Assembly (NCBI GenBank): GCA_011033025.1
Contig: WFMF01000037.1
Location: 372,001 to 436,000, forward strand
From: Beroe forskalii
Taxonomy: Eukaryota > Ctenophora > Nuda > Beroida > Beroidae
Direction: 5' to 3'
DNA length: 64,000 nucleotides
In this document: positions 32,498 through 46,139 of the stretch, one piece after another
How the letters are laid out: every line of letters begins with the position of its first letter
How positions within the stretch are numbered: the stretch's first letter is position 1
Notes under the pieces: generated by a model
Database searches by the model: none
What the model saw: the letters and a program-made list of their open reading frames with translations, nothing else
What the model was told of the DNA's origin: nothing
Made by a program: the position numbers and the translations under genes

Positions 32498-34880
32498 TCC
32501 TCTGTAGTGAAGTGTGGACTCTGATCTGGCACTTTGGTTCTGTCGTCTTTGGAGGCAGATTCAGCAAGGACTCTGATCCGGATGGTCCAGGGTTCTGTGG
32601 CATCGACGGGGAGAAGGGGAGGGACTCTGATCTAGATCTTGGGTTCTGTTCACTGTATACTCCGGCTCATCATTACAAACTTCCCGAACTCCCGAAGAAA
32701 CGCAGCAGCTGTGTCCCAATCTTGGGTGTGCCTGAGGAATACGATAATCAGAAACATATAATTACACCAAGAGGTGTATAGGATATAGTTGTAGGTCACA
32801 TGTCGAAGACAACGTCTGAAAGGATATATATGTGAGTATATATTGATATATAGATATTATGCAGAAAAACATGCGGAAAATGCATCACCATGTATTTTTT
32901 AGCACACCAATCACCAATCAAATCCACCGATCAAAACAAATTGATCAGAATTTGAGTAGCTGAAGATAATGATTTGTACTGCATCATGACTGGCACACCA
33001 TGAATCCTAATTAACCAGGTCTTCTCATCAGTATACACAGTATTGAGTATACACAAAGTATACATCAAGCATAGCATACACTCATTGATACAATTTGATT
33101 ACATGCGCTGCACTGCTAAATGCTCACACTTAATAAGTTAATACTCTCTATTACTTTTTGTCCCAAATTTGCTAGTAGTAAGGTGTTGTTGCAGTTCTGT
33201 CCCATTTCAATGATATTGACAGGCAAAACTTAACCAGAGGATCAGCCTTGACAACAAAATTGGATGACAGCTACACTGCGCTGGTTTGTGCTTGTTCTGA
33301 ACATAATATGCTCACGACAGGTTTTGACTTTAACGACGGGTTATTATACAGGTTTTAAACGGGTTCTCGTGACAAGCCTTATTTATTAAGATATTATTGT
33401 AAAAAGGTACCACTTATCAGGTTCCGTCATCATTTCTGGTGAGTTTGAGCCACTTGTAAGTAGTTAATACTAATAGTAGGTATAGTCGAAAAGTTTATAC
33501 ACAAGATCTTAATGTACTCCTGTACACAACAATTCAACAAGCACACACTTATATATGGCAATAAACAAAATGCTTGCATACTCATTATAATAACGCGTAT
33601 AACTCCGCTGTTTTTCTTTAGCAATCTTGATCAAACTTTCAGAATATTACGGGCAACATGACTAACACATTTTTAGGTACGAAACTGTATGACGGCGACT
33701 TATAGTACTGTAACTTCTCCGGCTACTCGTACGAAAATTGACTGAAAAACGAATGCAAGTTGGGAAATTTTTTTTGAAGGGCAACATTTTAGAGCCAAAA
33801 AAATTTTTGATTTTAAGAGACTAATTGTCATCAGAAGATGCAGATGTTTTCACTTTTGTGAAGCCTCTCCTGTAGGGGAAAACCTTGGAATATTATTTGA
33901 TGAACATTGACTTTTTAAAAAATCAAATAAAACAATGATCCAAGCATGAACAATCTTGGGAATTTAAGAAATTTGGGAAAAAACGAGTTTTGAAAAACAA
34001 CTTATTCATTGTTTTTTTTTTCTCAAAGGGGACTACTTTTGCATTTGTTTGGACTTCCGAAATGTATTATTTTGCTTCAGAAAGTGCAAAATGCTTCAGT
34101 AAGATTTTTTTGGCAAGAAAATTAATGGAACATGTTAACCCTTCAAAGGCCCACCCCCTTCCAGTGATTTTTTGAAATACAAGATAGCCTTTTCATTGGG
34201 TAAAACAATGCACCCAAAATTCAGTTTACTGTGTATTAAAGGTAAACCCAGGTTTACTTTTGACTGAAAGCTATTTCCTCTGGATTTTCCCAAGGTTCCA
34301 ACTCAATAGGACTGAAAGAGCTTTTAGTTTTTCTCCCTTGGGGGAATAGATTACCAAAAGTCTCAGAACATTAAAAATGTAGAGATTTTTAAAAAAAAAG
34401 CTTAAGACACATTATTTTGATATTGTTTTTGGATCCCTTTAATAGATTAAGACATAATTGACTATAACTTTTAAAGGGTCGTTTAGATGACTGGGTTCTG
34501 CTTAAAGCAGTGCTTTTTAAAATTTGGATCTTTTTTGTTTAAAAATAAAAAATTTTGATTTTTTTTTATTTATTTATATTGAAAGGTTTTATTTTTTTTG
34601 AGGAATTTGTGTTAAATTGGTTTTTTGGGGTTTTTGAGCAAAAATTTTTTGGCGGGAACTGCTTGGAAAATTTTTGTCCATAGGGCCGGTTAAAAAAACG
34701 TTAAAAACCGGGTAAAAAAAGAAGGGGTAGTTGGTGAACTAACTTTTAACATAAATATAAATTATGGGGGCGCCATCAACCATTTTTCCCTTTTAACTTT
34801 ACAAAATTGATCGCAAATACTTTTTTAAATTTTTAAAGTACTTAATTAAAACATAATATTAACTAACTTATTTGCTGCCT
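32498..34880. other. Gene-poor region
   Basis: No recognised gene. From about 33760 to 34860 the sequence is very A/T-run rich (long T and A homopolymers with sparse G blocks). Confidence 0.5.
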
Positions 34881-34899
34881 TCCACAGACAAATGGTTGC

Positions 34900-36790
34900 A
34901 GAGACACGACAAAATTGTGGCCTCCAGCCCAGCCTCCATGGAGGTCGGGGAGGCCTGGGTGGAGCTGAGTGGGCTAATTTCAAAAATTAGCTCTTTGGAG
35001 GCACTGAGTGGGCATGGGGCTGGTGCAGCAACCTCACTGGAGGCCTGCTAATTAACTGGCCTCCACTGGGCTCACTAACCTCACTCAACCTCACTCAGCC
35101 TCATGGAGCTAATTTTTGGTTTGTACTCCATAGCACTCAATTTAGCCTCATTGGCCTCCACGGAGAATTTAAGGTCATTTTTAGATTCTATGACTATTTT
35201 GACGGTACTAAATGGGCTATAACACTCAGTGGAGGCTAAATCCTTGAAAACACACAGATAATATGCTAGCCTCTACCTGAAATTAAAATTTATGTTTTAT
35301 TTGTAACAGACCAAAACAATATTAGAACTTGTGACTCATAGATACTTTCAGCGCCACTGAGCTCACACTGCACTCCACTGGGCTCACTGGCTCACTAGAG
35401 AGCTCCCACTCTGTACTCTACTGACCATTCAGCTCACTAGCCTCCATGCTCACACTGGCCTCCTCAGCCTCCCTTCTAGGCTCCGCCTACATCACTGGGC
35501 TGGTGGGACTAAACAGTGGAAGGCTGGTGGTGTGGAGGCTGAGTAAAACCTGAGGCACAGATCAGACCAGCATGTTGATGAGCTGGTGGAGGCTAAGTGG
35601 AAAACCCTGAGTGGAGAGGCTGAGATGGAGCCTAGTGGGCCTAGTGGGTGTGGAGCTAGTGGAGACTGGCCAGTGGAGGAGGCAGGTGAGGCCTGAGCTG
35701 GAGGCTGGTGGGTGCAGGTGGAGGCCTGGTGGAGGCTGGTGGGCCGTGGAGGCTGGCAGTGGGGAGGCTGGCATTAGAGGCTGGTGACCTCCCACAGCCT
35801 CCACTCCCAACCTCAATAACCTCCCACTAAACTAGTCAGACTAAAATTAAGACTGGCATGGAGGCTGAGTGGAGCCTGGTGGAGGCTGGTCAGGCAGGAG
35901 GCTGGATAGACTGGTTCGAGGCTAATTGGAGGATTTAAAGTGGAGCCTGACTAAAGTGGGAAGCTGGGTGTTGTGGAGGCTGAGTGATTATTTAAGGATC
36001 TACCAGTGGAGGCTGATGGAGGCCTAAGTGGTGGCCAGTGGAACTAAATTGGGCTGGTGGAGCCTGTGGAGCTGGTGAGACTGGTGGAGGCCCTGTTGGA
36101 GGCTGGTGGAGCCTGATGGAGGCTAGAGTGGGCTATGGAGCTAAGTGGGCTGGTGGGCCTGAAGTGAATGGATCTGGTGAGGCTGGTGAGCCTATTGGAT
36201 CTATTGAGGCTGAGTGGGGCTGGTGAGTAGCCAGTGGAGCCTAGTAGGCTGAGTGGTATGGGTTCAGTGGAGGCTTCGTGGAGGCTGGTGGAGCCAGGTG
36301 CATGAGCTAAGTGGAGGCTAGGTGGAGCACAGTGGAGGCTGGTGAACCTGATAGGCTAGAGTGGGCCTAGTGGGCTGGAGCCTAATGGTACAGTGTAGGA
36401 CAGTTGACTTCTGAAGTTTGTCTGTTTTGACAGTACAAATCACCACCACTTTCAGCAGAAATTGTGTTTGAAACCTGACTTGATTTAGGCTCATAGCCTC
36501 ATGGCACTCCTCCATCAGCCTCATATGGGCTTTAGCCTCTCACAAAATGACTTTAAATTTCTAGGCTAATGAATGATTCTTCCAGGTGGAGGCTAAACAA
36601 GTTGTCCATGGAATGAGTGGAGGCTAGTGGGCTAATGGGCTGTTTAATATAATATCTAGTGGAAACTATTTTCAGAGGTGTACTCATGCCTCCACCAGCA
36701 CTCAAACAGATTCAATTCTTCAGTCGCCCAAAACTCCTCAGACTCCCTCAATATTGGAGGCTAATGGAGGCTAATAGAGCCCTAATTTTA
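34900..36790. repeat. Degenerate GGAGGCTGGTG minisatellite, both orientations
   Basis: About 1.9 kb dominated by the words TGGAGGCT, GTGGAGGCTGAG and GGCTGGTG, degenerate and without one fixed period. Blocks near 35040-35160 and 35380-35480 have the reverse complement (AGCCTCCAC), so the array can fold on itself. The open frames inside it (GGTG/GEAG-rich) are repeat artefacts. Confidence 0.85.
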
Positions 36791-36934
36791 TCGTGTTTAT
36801 GTAGAACATTTCTATGATTCAATCTGAGTTTTGCTGTTTCATGAAAACTCTTGCCATTTAGAATCTGTTGTTACTGTGCAAAATGTTATAGTCCATGCAG
36901 CATTTGAAACATCTGTATGAAGAATTCAACTTAC

Positions 36935-37393
36935 ATTTGAATGACGTTTAATAAATTCAGAGGCAGTTGATGCAACGCTATAGGACAGATCTGCAGATGA
37001 CTGTCTATCTATAGATAAACAGTGAAAGGATAACTCTTAAATTCAGACAAGAGTGGAAAACTACGATATTAGGGAGATGAGTGTGAAGTTGGGGAATCAA
37101 TATTATGTTATAAATCAAAACAATTACTACCTATTAGTTCATTGACTGATATATTGTTACGTGATTCAATCTGAGTCTTGGCACCATTTAGAACTAGGAG
37201 CAATGAAAACAGTTTTGTTAACATAATGTTACTCAGTCAATAACTTGAAAAATTTTACTCACGTTTGAAACAGGCGTTTATAAATCTGATTCAGGGAGAG
37301 GTTTGTTGTGGCGTCAGATATGAATGCTTCTCTATCTCTGGTGCTGTTCAGATGAAAAGGATGCTCGATTACACTTCTGAGTTTGGAGCAAAT
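36935..37393 (-). CDS. Two possible exons of an unidentified gene
   Basis: The candidate exon at 37263-37393 (acceptor CAATTTGCAG, donor GTGAGT) is open in one frame: ICSKLRSVIEHPFHLNSTRD then REAFISDATTNLSLNQIYKR. It joins in phase to a second candidate at 36935-37004 (acceptor ATAG, donor GTAAGT) reading QSSADLSYSVASTASEFIKR. Both have good splice borders, and the sequences weakly recall each other and the frame at 32090-32497 (ATDASQRTAASYTFIK). No family is recognised. Confidence 0.3.
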
Positions 37394-40300
37394 CTGCAAA
37401 TTGACAATTGATCAGACTGAGATTAGTATGCAGATATCAACTAATCTATGTATAATTGGTTGGTCAATTCATTGAGAAAAATAAGTTTACAACTTTAGGA
37501 AATGTTGGAGTAATATTGTCATTTGCAAAAAAAGTTTCGCGTAGTTTTGACAGTTCTTTAGTATTTAGATATTATAAACCATTTTATATAGGTAGCATAA
37601 ATGGATTGGTGAGACATATGGCCTGAGGATGTTTGAACCCATAGACCTGAGTTTTAGGATGCTGGCGTTCATTTTATGTTGAGATTGCTCTTCTTTGAGG
37701 CAATGTTGGGGTTCTAAATGTTGATTCATGGAAACAATATAGTTTGTTATAGTTCTGATTTTCTCTATTTCTGAAATTGTTTATGTTTATTATTTTTAAA
37801 TGTTATTTGTTTGTGTTAATTGCATTTGATTCCCCAAATTAGGTTTTTATTAACATGACATTTAACCTTAGGATTGGTTTAACGTTACAACTGGCTATGT
37901 TTTTAAGACATATTTATAGGCTTGGATGAATGTTTTAACCTTTCTTTGTGATGAAACTTATTAAATGTTTTAGTTTTGGATCATGATATGACTAAGGCGT
38001 TAATTAAATATTGTTGTATTATGTGTATGTGTGTTATGTGGATAGTAAATTGTCTGAAGACGAGTCGACCAGAACACAGCAGACAAATTAATCTCATTTG
38101 CTTGTTTCTTGGACCTCAAAAGAGCATCAATGTTTTATTGATCCCAATTTATTAAATTTCATAAAATTGTTGGCAATTCACTTAAATGTGTTAGTTCAAC
38201 AATGGGCCCCAACTGATCTTTTTGACATATCTTTGTGCACAGTGTGGATATTCCTGTTGTTTATATCTATGATCGTTTTCTCTATGCCATTTATTCCCCG
38301 ATTTCTTGATAAAAAGTGACTGTACAACAAACGAGGTCAATGATCAAATAATCTGCTGATCTTTATGTCAGAGTCAATGAACTTGTGCAGGGTCAAACTC
38401 ATTTCTAGGTCAAAATAAACAGAATTAAAGACAGCAGGAGGTCAGGCGGCAGTCTGACTTGAGGCAGCCAGGTCAATAATAGTGTCAACAACGGATCACC
38501 TTTATCAAAAGAAATGATGCAGATTAGATGGATTGTTGACCTGTTTAGTCTCGTCTGCATGACCCATACAACATGCGAGATTGGACAGATTGGACTGTCT
38601 GGTAGGGCTGATTGGTCTGGTTTCGCTCTGCCACTTCTTGAGCCCCTGCCGTCCAGGACCAACAGGTCCCAACAGTGGCACCTCTGTAGACATCATTTCT
38701 GATGCTTTTGTACGTCCATTGTTGCTTTGACATGGTTTTCTCGAAATTAGACTCAGGTTTATGACCCTGTGACTCAGTTTGTGATTCTGGAAGATCGGGT
38801 TTGACTGGGGTGGCTTTGAAGTCTGACTCTTGATGCAAGAAATATCTAGTGGTTGCTAAATTCTGACTGACCTTGTTTATTCTTATATGGCTTCTCTTTA
38901 TCTTAAAATTGGGATGTATTCTGCCGGGGAACATCAGTACAATGGTGCATTTTATCAAGCCTGGATTGGACATGATATATCTGGAAACTGTTCATTCTCA
39001 AACTTGATCTGGTGTGTGTAGATCTGACCTGGGCTCTTTATTATTCCCATTGGATGGAAATAGGTTCCCAAATTATTGGGCTTGATAAAAAGTGTGGCCT
39101 CACGCTAATGGAGTCTTAAAATAATGCCATGTAATAGTTAAACTGATAGCCGGGGAGAAAACAAAGTTCCCATCTGGTTGGACTGATCTAGAATGTGATA
39201 TTCAGATAATTTTTCCATCCCTCTAATAACAAAGCCTTAAACTGAAAAGACCTTATATAATAAATCATAGTGACACATTAACTTGACTAATTGCACAGCT
39301 GTACCACGAAACATTGGAATCAATAAATGTTTGACAGTGCAATTTAACATAGCATAAAAAACTTTAAACTGGAGAAATAATTTCAACATTTTAAGTTTTT
39401 TTTATTATCGCAAAGTGCTAAAGAATCATGGTATCAGTAATCAGTATTGATGATCATTATCTTATCATAGCAATTATTATTATAATATACTCTGATATTT
39501 TTTTATTTTCTGGTTACAGTACGAACAATTGAACGACAAATGTTTCAAAAATTTAAAAGTGTAATTTGTTTTGTTTATGTTTTCTATTTTTTGTAATCAA
39601 ACAATGGAACAGAAGTTTTATTGCTCAGTAGAATCAATCAACTCGATATAATTAATCATTTTCTTAATATCCAACCCATAAGCACATAGTTTTAATGAAT
39701 TAAAGATAACAAACTACAACATAACACTCACGTTATAATTAATGGTTATATCGGTGTCAATGCTTTGATGTTTCCTGCGTGAAATCCCGACGAAGGGTAA
39801 CTTCATTTTTTAAAAATGAGTCGTCAGCAATCTATGGGCCCATGCCTGTAATGATATGTTTTAAAAGTTGCGGTATGCCTTATTTAGGAAAAAACTATTT
39901 TGCTAAAATGGTAAATTTATATCTGCAATGTGAAATATATGAATAATTGGGCTTAATAAAAATATTTACCAATACTGCTATCTATATTATAGCCCAGAAG
40001 AGTGGGCCATGAAATCGACACATCAATTGGCATCAGGAAACGAGGTGATATGCATAAAAGACTGGCAACAAATGGAAGCAAAGTTTCAGATATTATTGGT
40101 AATATCGCTAAGCGCCATTGTCAACAATGAAAAGGATCATCAATAGCGGCAATAATAACATTAATTATTAACATTCATTGGTGGCACTTGCCACTCATTG
40201 TCTACAATAGATCATGATCTCCCAGCGCCCTTGACTATCGCCAGACACCAGTCGGTAATGGTGATTGAAGTTATGATTATGACCAATTTCGACAATGATT

Positions 40301-40640
40301 CATTTATTTACCTAATATTCTTCAATCCCCAAATCTGCACACAGATTTGTACAGATCGTTCGATTGACATAGGGCTCAATAAAAATCTATTTAGAAAGTT
40401 GACACGTGAACAGGAAATCCATGCGTCTTTTTGGGCTCTCCGGTAATTGAGTGATCTGCACAACGCATATGCATTTGGCTCTTATTAGAATTTTAAATTC
40501 CTTGGTGCCTAAAGGGTACTCCTCGGTCCCCTAAATAGAATGAAATCAATGGAATGGTGATAGTCTGGAGTAAAACGTGGACAACAGTTTTTATGAAATA
40601 GACATCAGTACAACAGTTTTATGAAATAGACATCAGTAAA
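37394..40640. other. Gene-poor AT-rich region
   Basis: No convincing gene. A minus-strand open stretch at about 38973-38545 has acceptable composition but no recognisable domain. Confidence 0.4.
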
Positions 40641-40659
40641 GAGTCACAAGAGTTGTAAA

Positions 40660-41340
40660 ATTTTGTCCAATTGATCCATTGGATCCATCATGTCCAATGG
40701 ACGTCCATACGATATCAATGGACATCCATTGACCATGATGTCTATCGGTAAAATGTCAATGCTCTTCAATAGATCCAATGGATCCATCTGAGTAGATCCA
40801 ATGGACACAATCACTAAACATGGTTTGGTAGATGGACAGTGGACACCAATGTGGTATTTTTGTTCAATGGATCCATTGGATCCATTGTGTTCATTGAACA
40901 CCATTGGACATGTCCATTGGATCCATTGCACATTTTCCATTGGATCTAATGGATCCAGTTTGTCCATTGGACACAATGGATCTATTGGACACTGCACAAT
41001 AGATCCATTGGACACAATGGTTGCAATGGACTCAATGTGCAATGTATCTAATGGTGTTCATCAGAAACAATGGATCCAATAGACACAATGGATCCATTGA
41101 ACAAAAATACCAGACTGATTTCCATCTACCAAAACATGGTGATTGTGTCCATTGGATCCACTAAGATGGATCCAATGAACATCCATTGGATCCATTGAAC
41201 ACTGCATTGGACAATTTTTAAATTTTACTGATGGACATCATGTTAACAGATGTCCATTGGATGTCAAATTGACTGTATGTCCATTGGACATGTCCATTAA
41301 ACATGATGGATCCAAAGGATCCATTGGACAAATTCACAAC
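40660..41340. repeat. TCCATTGGAT minisatellite with self-complementary units
   Basis: Dense repetition of ATGGATCCATTGG, TCCATTGGAC and ACAATGGATC on both strands. The unit core ATGGATCCAT is its own reverse complement, so the whole block is rich in potential hairpins. Confidence 0.9.
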
Positions 41341-41349
41341 TCTTGTGAC

Positions 41350-42400
41350 CCTTTAACGATATATCAATTGGAACCAAAAACTATTGGTCTGGAGTCAAAA
41401 AGTTGATTAAATTATATTTTTGCCTCAAAATTCAAATAGACACATCAATTGGCACCAGAAACTAAGTGACATTGTCAAAGAAAGCTTACAATGAAATGAA
41501 TTAAATATTACATAAATCCAGGTTCATATTAATAGCCAGGAAAGTGGACCATCTTGCCTCAAATAGGCATGCCAAGTGGCACCAAAAACTAAGTAAACTA
41601 TTCAGTGAAAATTTACAGTAGACCAGATTGAATATGACATGAAATTAATGTTTATATTGGGCAAAAAAGTTGGTCAATGCTTTGGCACCTCGAATAGACA
41701 TATGAAGTGCCACCAAAAACTAGGTAAAATAGGTAAAATAGATTGACAATGACATATTATGTAATTATGTAAATACATGTTTATAATTGTGGAGTATAAA
41801 GTGGGCAACATTTTGCCTCAAATAGACAGCAAAAAACTAGATAAAAGTTCTAGCAAAGCTTATGATAAAACAACAAAAAACTTGATAGGAAAATACATCG
41901 AAGAAACAAGCTTATATTGTGAAGAATGAAGTGAGCTATATTTTGACTCAGACAGACAAATCAAGTGGCATCAAAAACTAGATGAAATTGCCAGTGAAAG
42001 TTTACAATAATGTAGTTTGAAATAGCAAAAATGTATGTCCATATTGTGGGGTATAAGTTAGGCGATTTTTTGTCTCAACAATGAACAACTACTAGATGAA
42101 ATTTGCATTAAAACTTGTCAGTGAAAACATCCAATAAATAAGATCAAAACTAACATAAAGTGCATGTCCATATTGGTCAGGTTTTTGCCTCAAATAGGCA
42201 TGACAAGTGGCATCAAAACTAAGAAAAATTTTCAGTGAAAATTTTCAATAAACTAGATTGAAATTGGCATATATAATACATGTTCATGCTAAAAAAAATT
42301 GGGCAATGCTTGGCAAGCATTGCTTGCCTCAAATAGACATATCAACTGGCACCAAAAACTAGGTAAACTAGGTAAAGGGAAAATCACATAAAACTAGTCT
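41350..42400. repeat. ~120-bp tandem repeat, left part
   Basis: Roughly eight degenerate copies with the landmarks GCCTCAAATAGACATATCAA, GTGGCACCAAAAACTAGGTAAA, TTTTCAGTGAAAATTTACAA and ATACATGTTTATATTGTGG. The same unit resumes at about 45215-45420 beyond the LINE, so the LINE probably landed in this array. Confidence 0.8.
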
Positions 42401-42414
42401 TCTTTGTAGAACAA

Positions 42415-44937
42415 ATAAAATAAATAAATAAATGTTAAATACTTATAATACGCTTTATAGTTCTCTAGAATTCAAAGTTTAAAGAGAGTATCTTAAAACC
42501 TAACTCCACTATCTAAAGCGTCTCTTACAAACATGTCATAAATTATCAAAGTCAAACATTACATCCAGGACGTTCAGTTACAAAATGCAATAGAAAATAG
42601 GTGAGTTTTCAAGTTCTTCTTGAATAAAGAAATTTCATTTGAACATCTGATATCATATGGGATTGAGTTCCAAATTGATGGGGCAGCATGAGAGAAAGAT
42701 CGAAGTGTCTGTTTCAGGCGAGGAAGAGGAGGGTGATCTAGAAGGAAGAAGTCTTTATCATGTCGTAGAGAGTGACTGAGTTGACCTTTAGCACAAATGT
42801 AGCCTTTAAGGTATTCAGGTGCGATGTTATTCAAGCTTTTATAAACCATCAAGGCAATCTTAAAATCAATTCTTTGTTTGACTGGAAGAAAATGAGCTTT
42901 CTTTAAAAATGGTGTGACCCGGTCAAATTTCTTGATTTGTTTTCCAAAAAGGAATCTGATGCAAGAGTTCTGTACCTTCTGAAGGCGTTGGAGTTGGTAA
43001 TCAGGAAGATGGCAATACAATCCATTACAATAGTCTAGTTTTGATAACAATAGACAGTGAATAAGCTGTTTCTTCAGGTCAAAATTGAGTTTTGATGCAA
43101 TAACCCAGAGGTTTCTAAGAGTGATATAGCATGACTGGACAACCTTGTCTATCTGGTGACTGAGGGTTAGATGTTCATCTAGATACACTCCCAAGCTCTT
43201 AACAACATCAGTACATGTAATTGTTTGTGATTGACTAAGTCTTACTTCAGTAATAACATCAGATACAGAGGCAAAGTTATTTCTTGAACTCACAACCAGG
43301 CATTCTGTTTTTGATGGGTTTATTTTCAACTTATTGTTGTACATCCAATTCTGAATATCATTAAAGCAGTTTGTGATTCTTGTTTCAGTGTCACAGAAAT
43401 TTTCAGATATTGGGCTGAATTCTATGTATATTTGGGTGTCATCAGCATAGAAATGAACATTGAATCCATGTTGTTTGGCCACTACTTCGAGTTCTTTTGT
43501 ATATAGAATGAAAAGAATAGGACCTAAGATCGATCCTTGTGGGACACCAATCCTCAGAAAGCATCTGCTTGATTTATCCTTGTTTATTTGAACAGTAAAT
43601 GAGCGGTTGTTAAGGTAGTCTTCCATCCACTTCAATGCTGTTCCAGATATGCCAAATTGATTGTTGAGCTTTTTCAATTTAAATGTTTCATGGCATACTG
43701 TATCAAAAGCTGAGCTCAAATCTAAAAGTAGTAGAATAACTTTTGTTTTTGCATCAGAGAAGCAGAGAGGCATAACAGATCATTATAAAGTGATAATGTT
43801 GCTGTCTCACAACTATGAAATGTTCTATATCCACTTTGGTATTCAGCATGTAGATCATTTTGATTGAGGTGAGCACAAAGCTGCTTCTGAACACATTTCT
43901 CAATGATTTTTGATATGAATGAGAGATTACTGATGGGTCTATAATTTTTCAAGTCATCCAAATCACCATGCAAGTCCTTCAGAGTTGGTCTAACAAGTGC
44001 TTCTTTAAGGACATTTGGAAAAGTGCCTGTGCTAAGGGAGTCATTAACAATAAACAGGATGATATTAAGAAGCTGTGGAATGCATTCTTGAAATATTTTA
44101 ACAGGGATAGGATCCAGTTCACATTCCTTAGAATTGAGTTCAGATATGATATCTATTAATTGGTCTTTAGTGATAGGACTGAATTGAGATAGTAATTCTC
44201 CCTCAAAATCAGGGGATTGCAAAGGATTGTTCAGGAAGGGGGTTTCAGATTCAATTTCCTGATGAATACTAGTAACCTTATCACTGAAATAGTTTTTCAT
44301 AGTTTCAGCTGCTTCAGAGTCTTTCAGATTCCTTGGATTATAGTTGGGACGAACATTCTTATCCATGAGATGGTTAACAATTGAGTATGTTTTCTTTTTA
44401 TCCTTCTCGCAGAGGGACAACTTTTCCTGATAGTACTTATGTCTAGCAGAACTCAGTGTCACAGCAGCTTCCTTACATGCAACATTGTAATCAATAGTGG
44501 CCTTCTCAGTCTTCCTCTTCTTCTTGACACGTTCAAGCTTCCTTCTTTTTTGTTTGGCTGCTTTACATTCACTATTTATCCATTTAGGTTGATGTTCGTC
44601 AGTGGTAAATTCAAAAGGAGGAGCATGTTTTTCAAGTAAGTGAGACAGTTCTCTGTTATAGATGTCAATTGCTTGGGAAGAATTTACATATTTAGTTGAG
44701 TCATTGAGATCAGAATTTAGTATGTCATCTTTAAATGCATCCAAGTCAATCTTACTGATATTCCTACCACTGACAACAGTTTTCCTCGTCAGACGAGAAT
44801 GCTGAAACTGACTTGTGAATGACAAAAGATAATGGTCAGAGGTGGTGCTTGTTTTTATTACTTGAATGTCCTTTATATCCAGTCTTTCATCCAGCATATC
44901 TCGTGTCAGCACTAAATACAGACTATGGATGGAGCTT
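42415..44937 (-). mobile_element. CR1/L2-group LINE, 5'-truncated
   Basis: A minus-strand non-LTR retrotransposon. Frames 44912-43722 and 43773-42574 together cover the end of the endonuclease region (TSDHYLLSF) and the reverse transcriptase: LKNYRPISNLSFISKIIEK, HAEYQSGYRTFHSCETA, LLLLDLSSAFDTV, GVPQGSILGPILFILYTKEL, the catalytic YADDTQIY, and the C-terminal SIWNSIPYDIR. One frame change near 43770 separates the two halves, so this copy is not functional as written. The 5' end with most of the endonuclease is missing; a short ATTT-type tail lies at about 42412-42440. The fold-back at 44938-44993 marks its upstream edge. I found no clear target duplication. Confidence 0.88.
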
Positions 44938-44993
44938 CCGGAGAGTTTTGTGGCTTGACTTCTTCTTTGTGAAAGTCAAGCCACAAAACTCTC
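44938..44993. repeat. Fold-back at the 5' edge of the LINE
   Basis: GGAGAGTTTTGTGGCTTGAC and its reverse complement are separated by a short TTCTTCTTTGTGAAA loop. It sits exactly where LINE coding similarity ends, so it may record a truncated, inverted insertion or template switching. Confidence 0.8.
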
Positions 44994-45214
44994 CAACAAC
45001 TCCATCCATAATCTTTGATAGTATCCATGAAAGAGTGCCTTCATCAAAGATCTAGGCAGATCCAGATAAAGCATAGACACCAAAAATGATATGGTGTAAT
45101 GAAAGCTAACACTGAGCCACATGGACTTTGCAAAAAGTGAAAACATGTACATGGTGGAAATTAACATGAAATACACATTAATATTCTCATACTGGGCATG
45201 AAAATTATGCAAAT

Positions 45215-45480
45215 GATTTACCTCAAATAGGCATATCAAGTGGCACCATAAACTGTGTAAATTGTTCACTGAAAACTTGCATTAAAATGAATTACAAATA
45301 TCATAAATATATGTCCACATTGCGAAGTATAAAGTGGGAAATATTTTGCCTCAAATAGACACCAAAAACTAGGTGAAATTTTCAGCATAAATTAGCCTAC
45401 AAATTGAAAACGACAGAAAATACATTTTGTGGAGACAGAAAATGCATTTTGTAGAGAATGAAGTCGGCAATGAAATGAAA
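45215..45480. repeat. ~120-bp tandem repeat, right part
   Basis: Copies of the unit seen at 41350-42400 (CCTCAAATAGGCATATCAAG, AGTATAAAGTGGG, ACACCAAAAACTAGGTGAAA). They continue the array after the LINE. Confidence 0.75.
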
Positions 45481-46090
45481 GCTCAAAATAATAAGGCATT
45501 AAGAGGTATATATAGCTTGGAAAGAAAAATCACATTCATGGACACTATTTGCCCTCAAAACAGTGCCTTAAATGAGTTTAAAAAAACTTACTTCCTATAG
45601 AGGTATTATGAAAACTATACATATATCATGACCTCATAAAGTACAACTTATTAATAAATAAATAAATAAACAAAATGAATAAAAGGGATCCTAGGATTAA
45701 AACATAGAAAGGAAAACCTGTGAATGATAACAGATTATAAGCAGCTATCTTACAGGACCAGAGCTAACCGAAAAAAAATGTTCTTTCAATGGTAAAATAG
45801 GCTGATGTAGACGAAACTCAAACAAGCAATAAAGTCTTTCACTAATATAATTTAAAAAGATAGAAACGATTGGTATTCCTCACCCAGATGCTTGGATAGG
45901 TACATTTAAAGGGAATAAGTGGAAGAAGACTTGGTTAGATAAACTTGGAAGCAAGAAGGAAATGTGTATGAAGTGATTTGTTGGTACTTCATATGAAGTC
46001 AGCTATCCAATGCTGACATAATTGGTCAGTTTTTGGATGAAAACTGAGAAACTACTATGAACGTACGGCGCGGCGCCATTTTTTCTGGAT

Positions 46091-46129
46091 GGTCGTTTTG
46101 ACGTGTCAAATCGACACGTCAAAACGACC
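46091..46129. repeat. Perfect 17-bp-arm hairpin
   Basis: GGTCGTTTTGACGTGTC, a 5-base AAATC loop, then the exact reverse complement. It marks the left edge of the GC-rich block. Confidence 0.9.
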
Positions 46130-46139
46130 AACTGTTAGT

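Noticed and set aside
35562-36226. Gly- and Pro-rich short frames
   Set aside because: Translations of the degenerate GGAGGCT minisatellite.
42574-44912. Reverse transcriptase as part of a retrovirus or LTR element
   Set aside because: The RT matches LINE (CR1/L2-group) motifs; there are no long terminal repeats, gag, protease or integrase.
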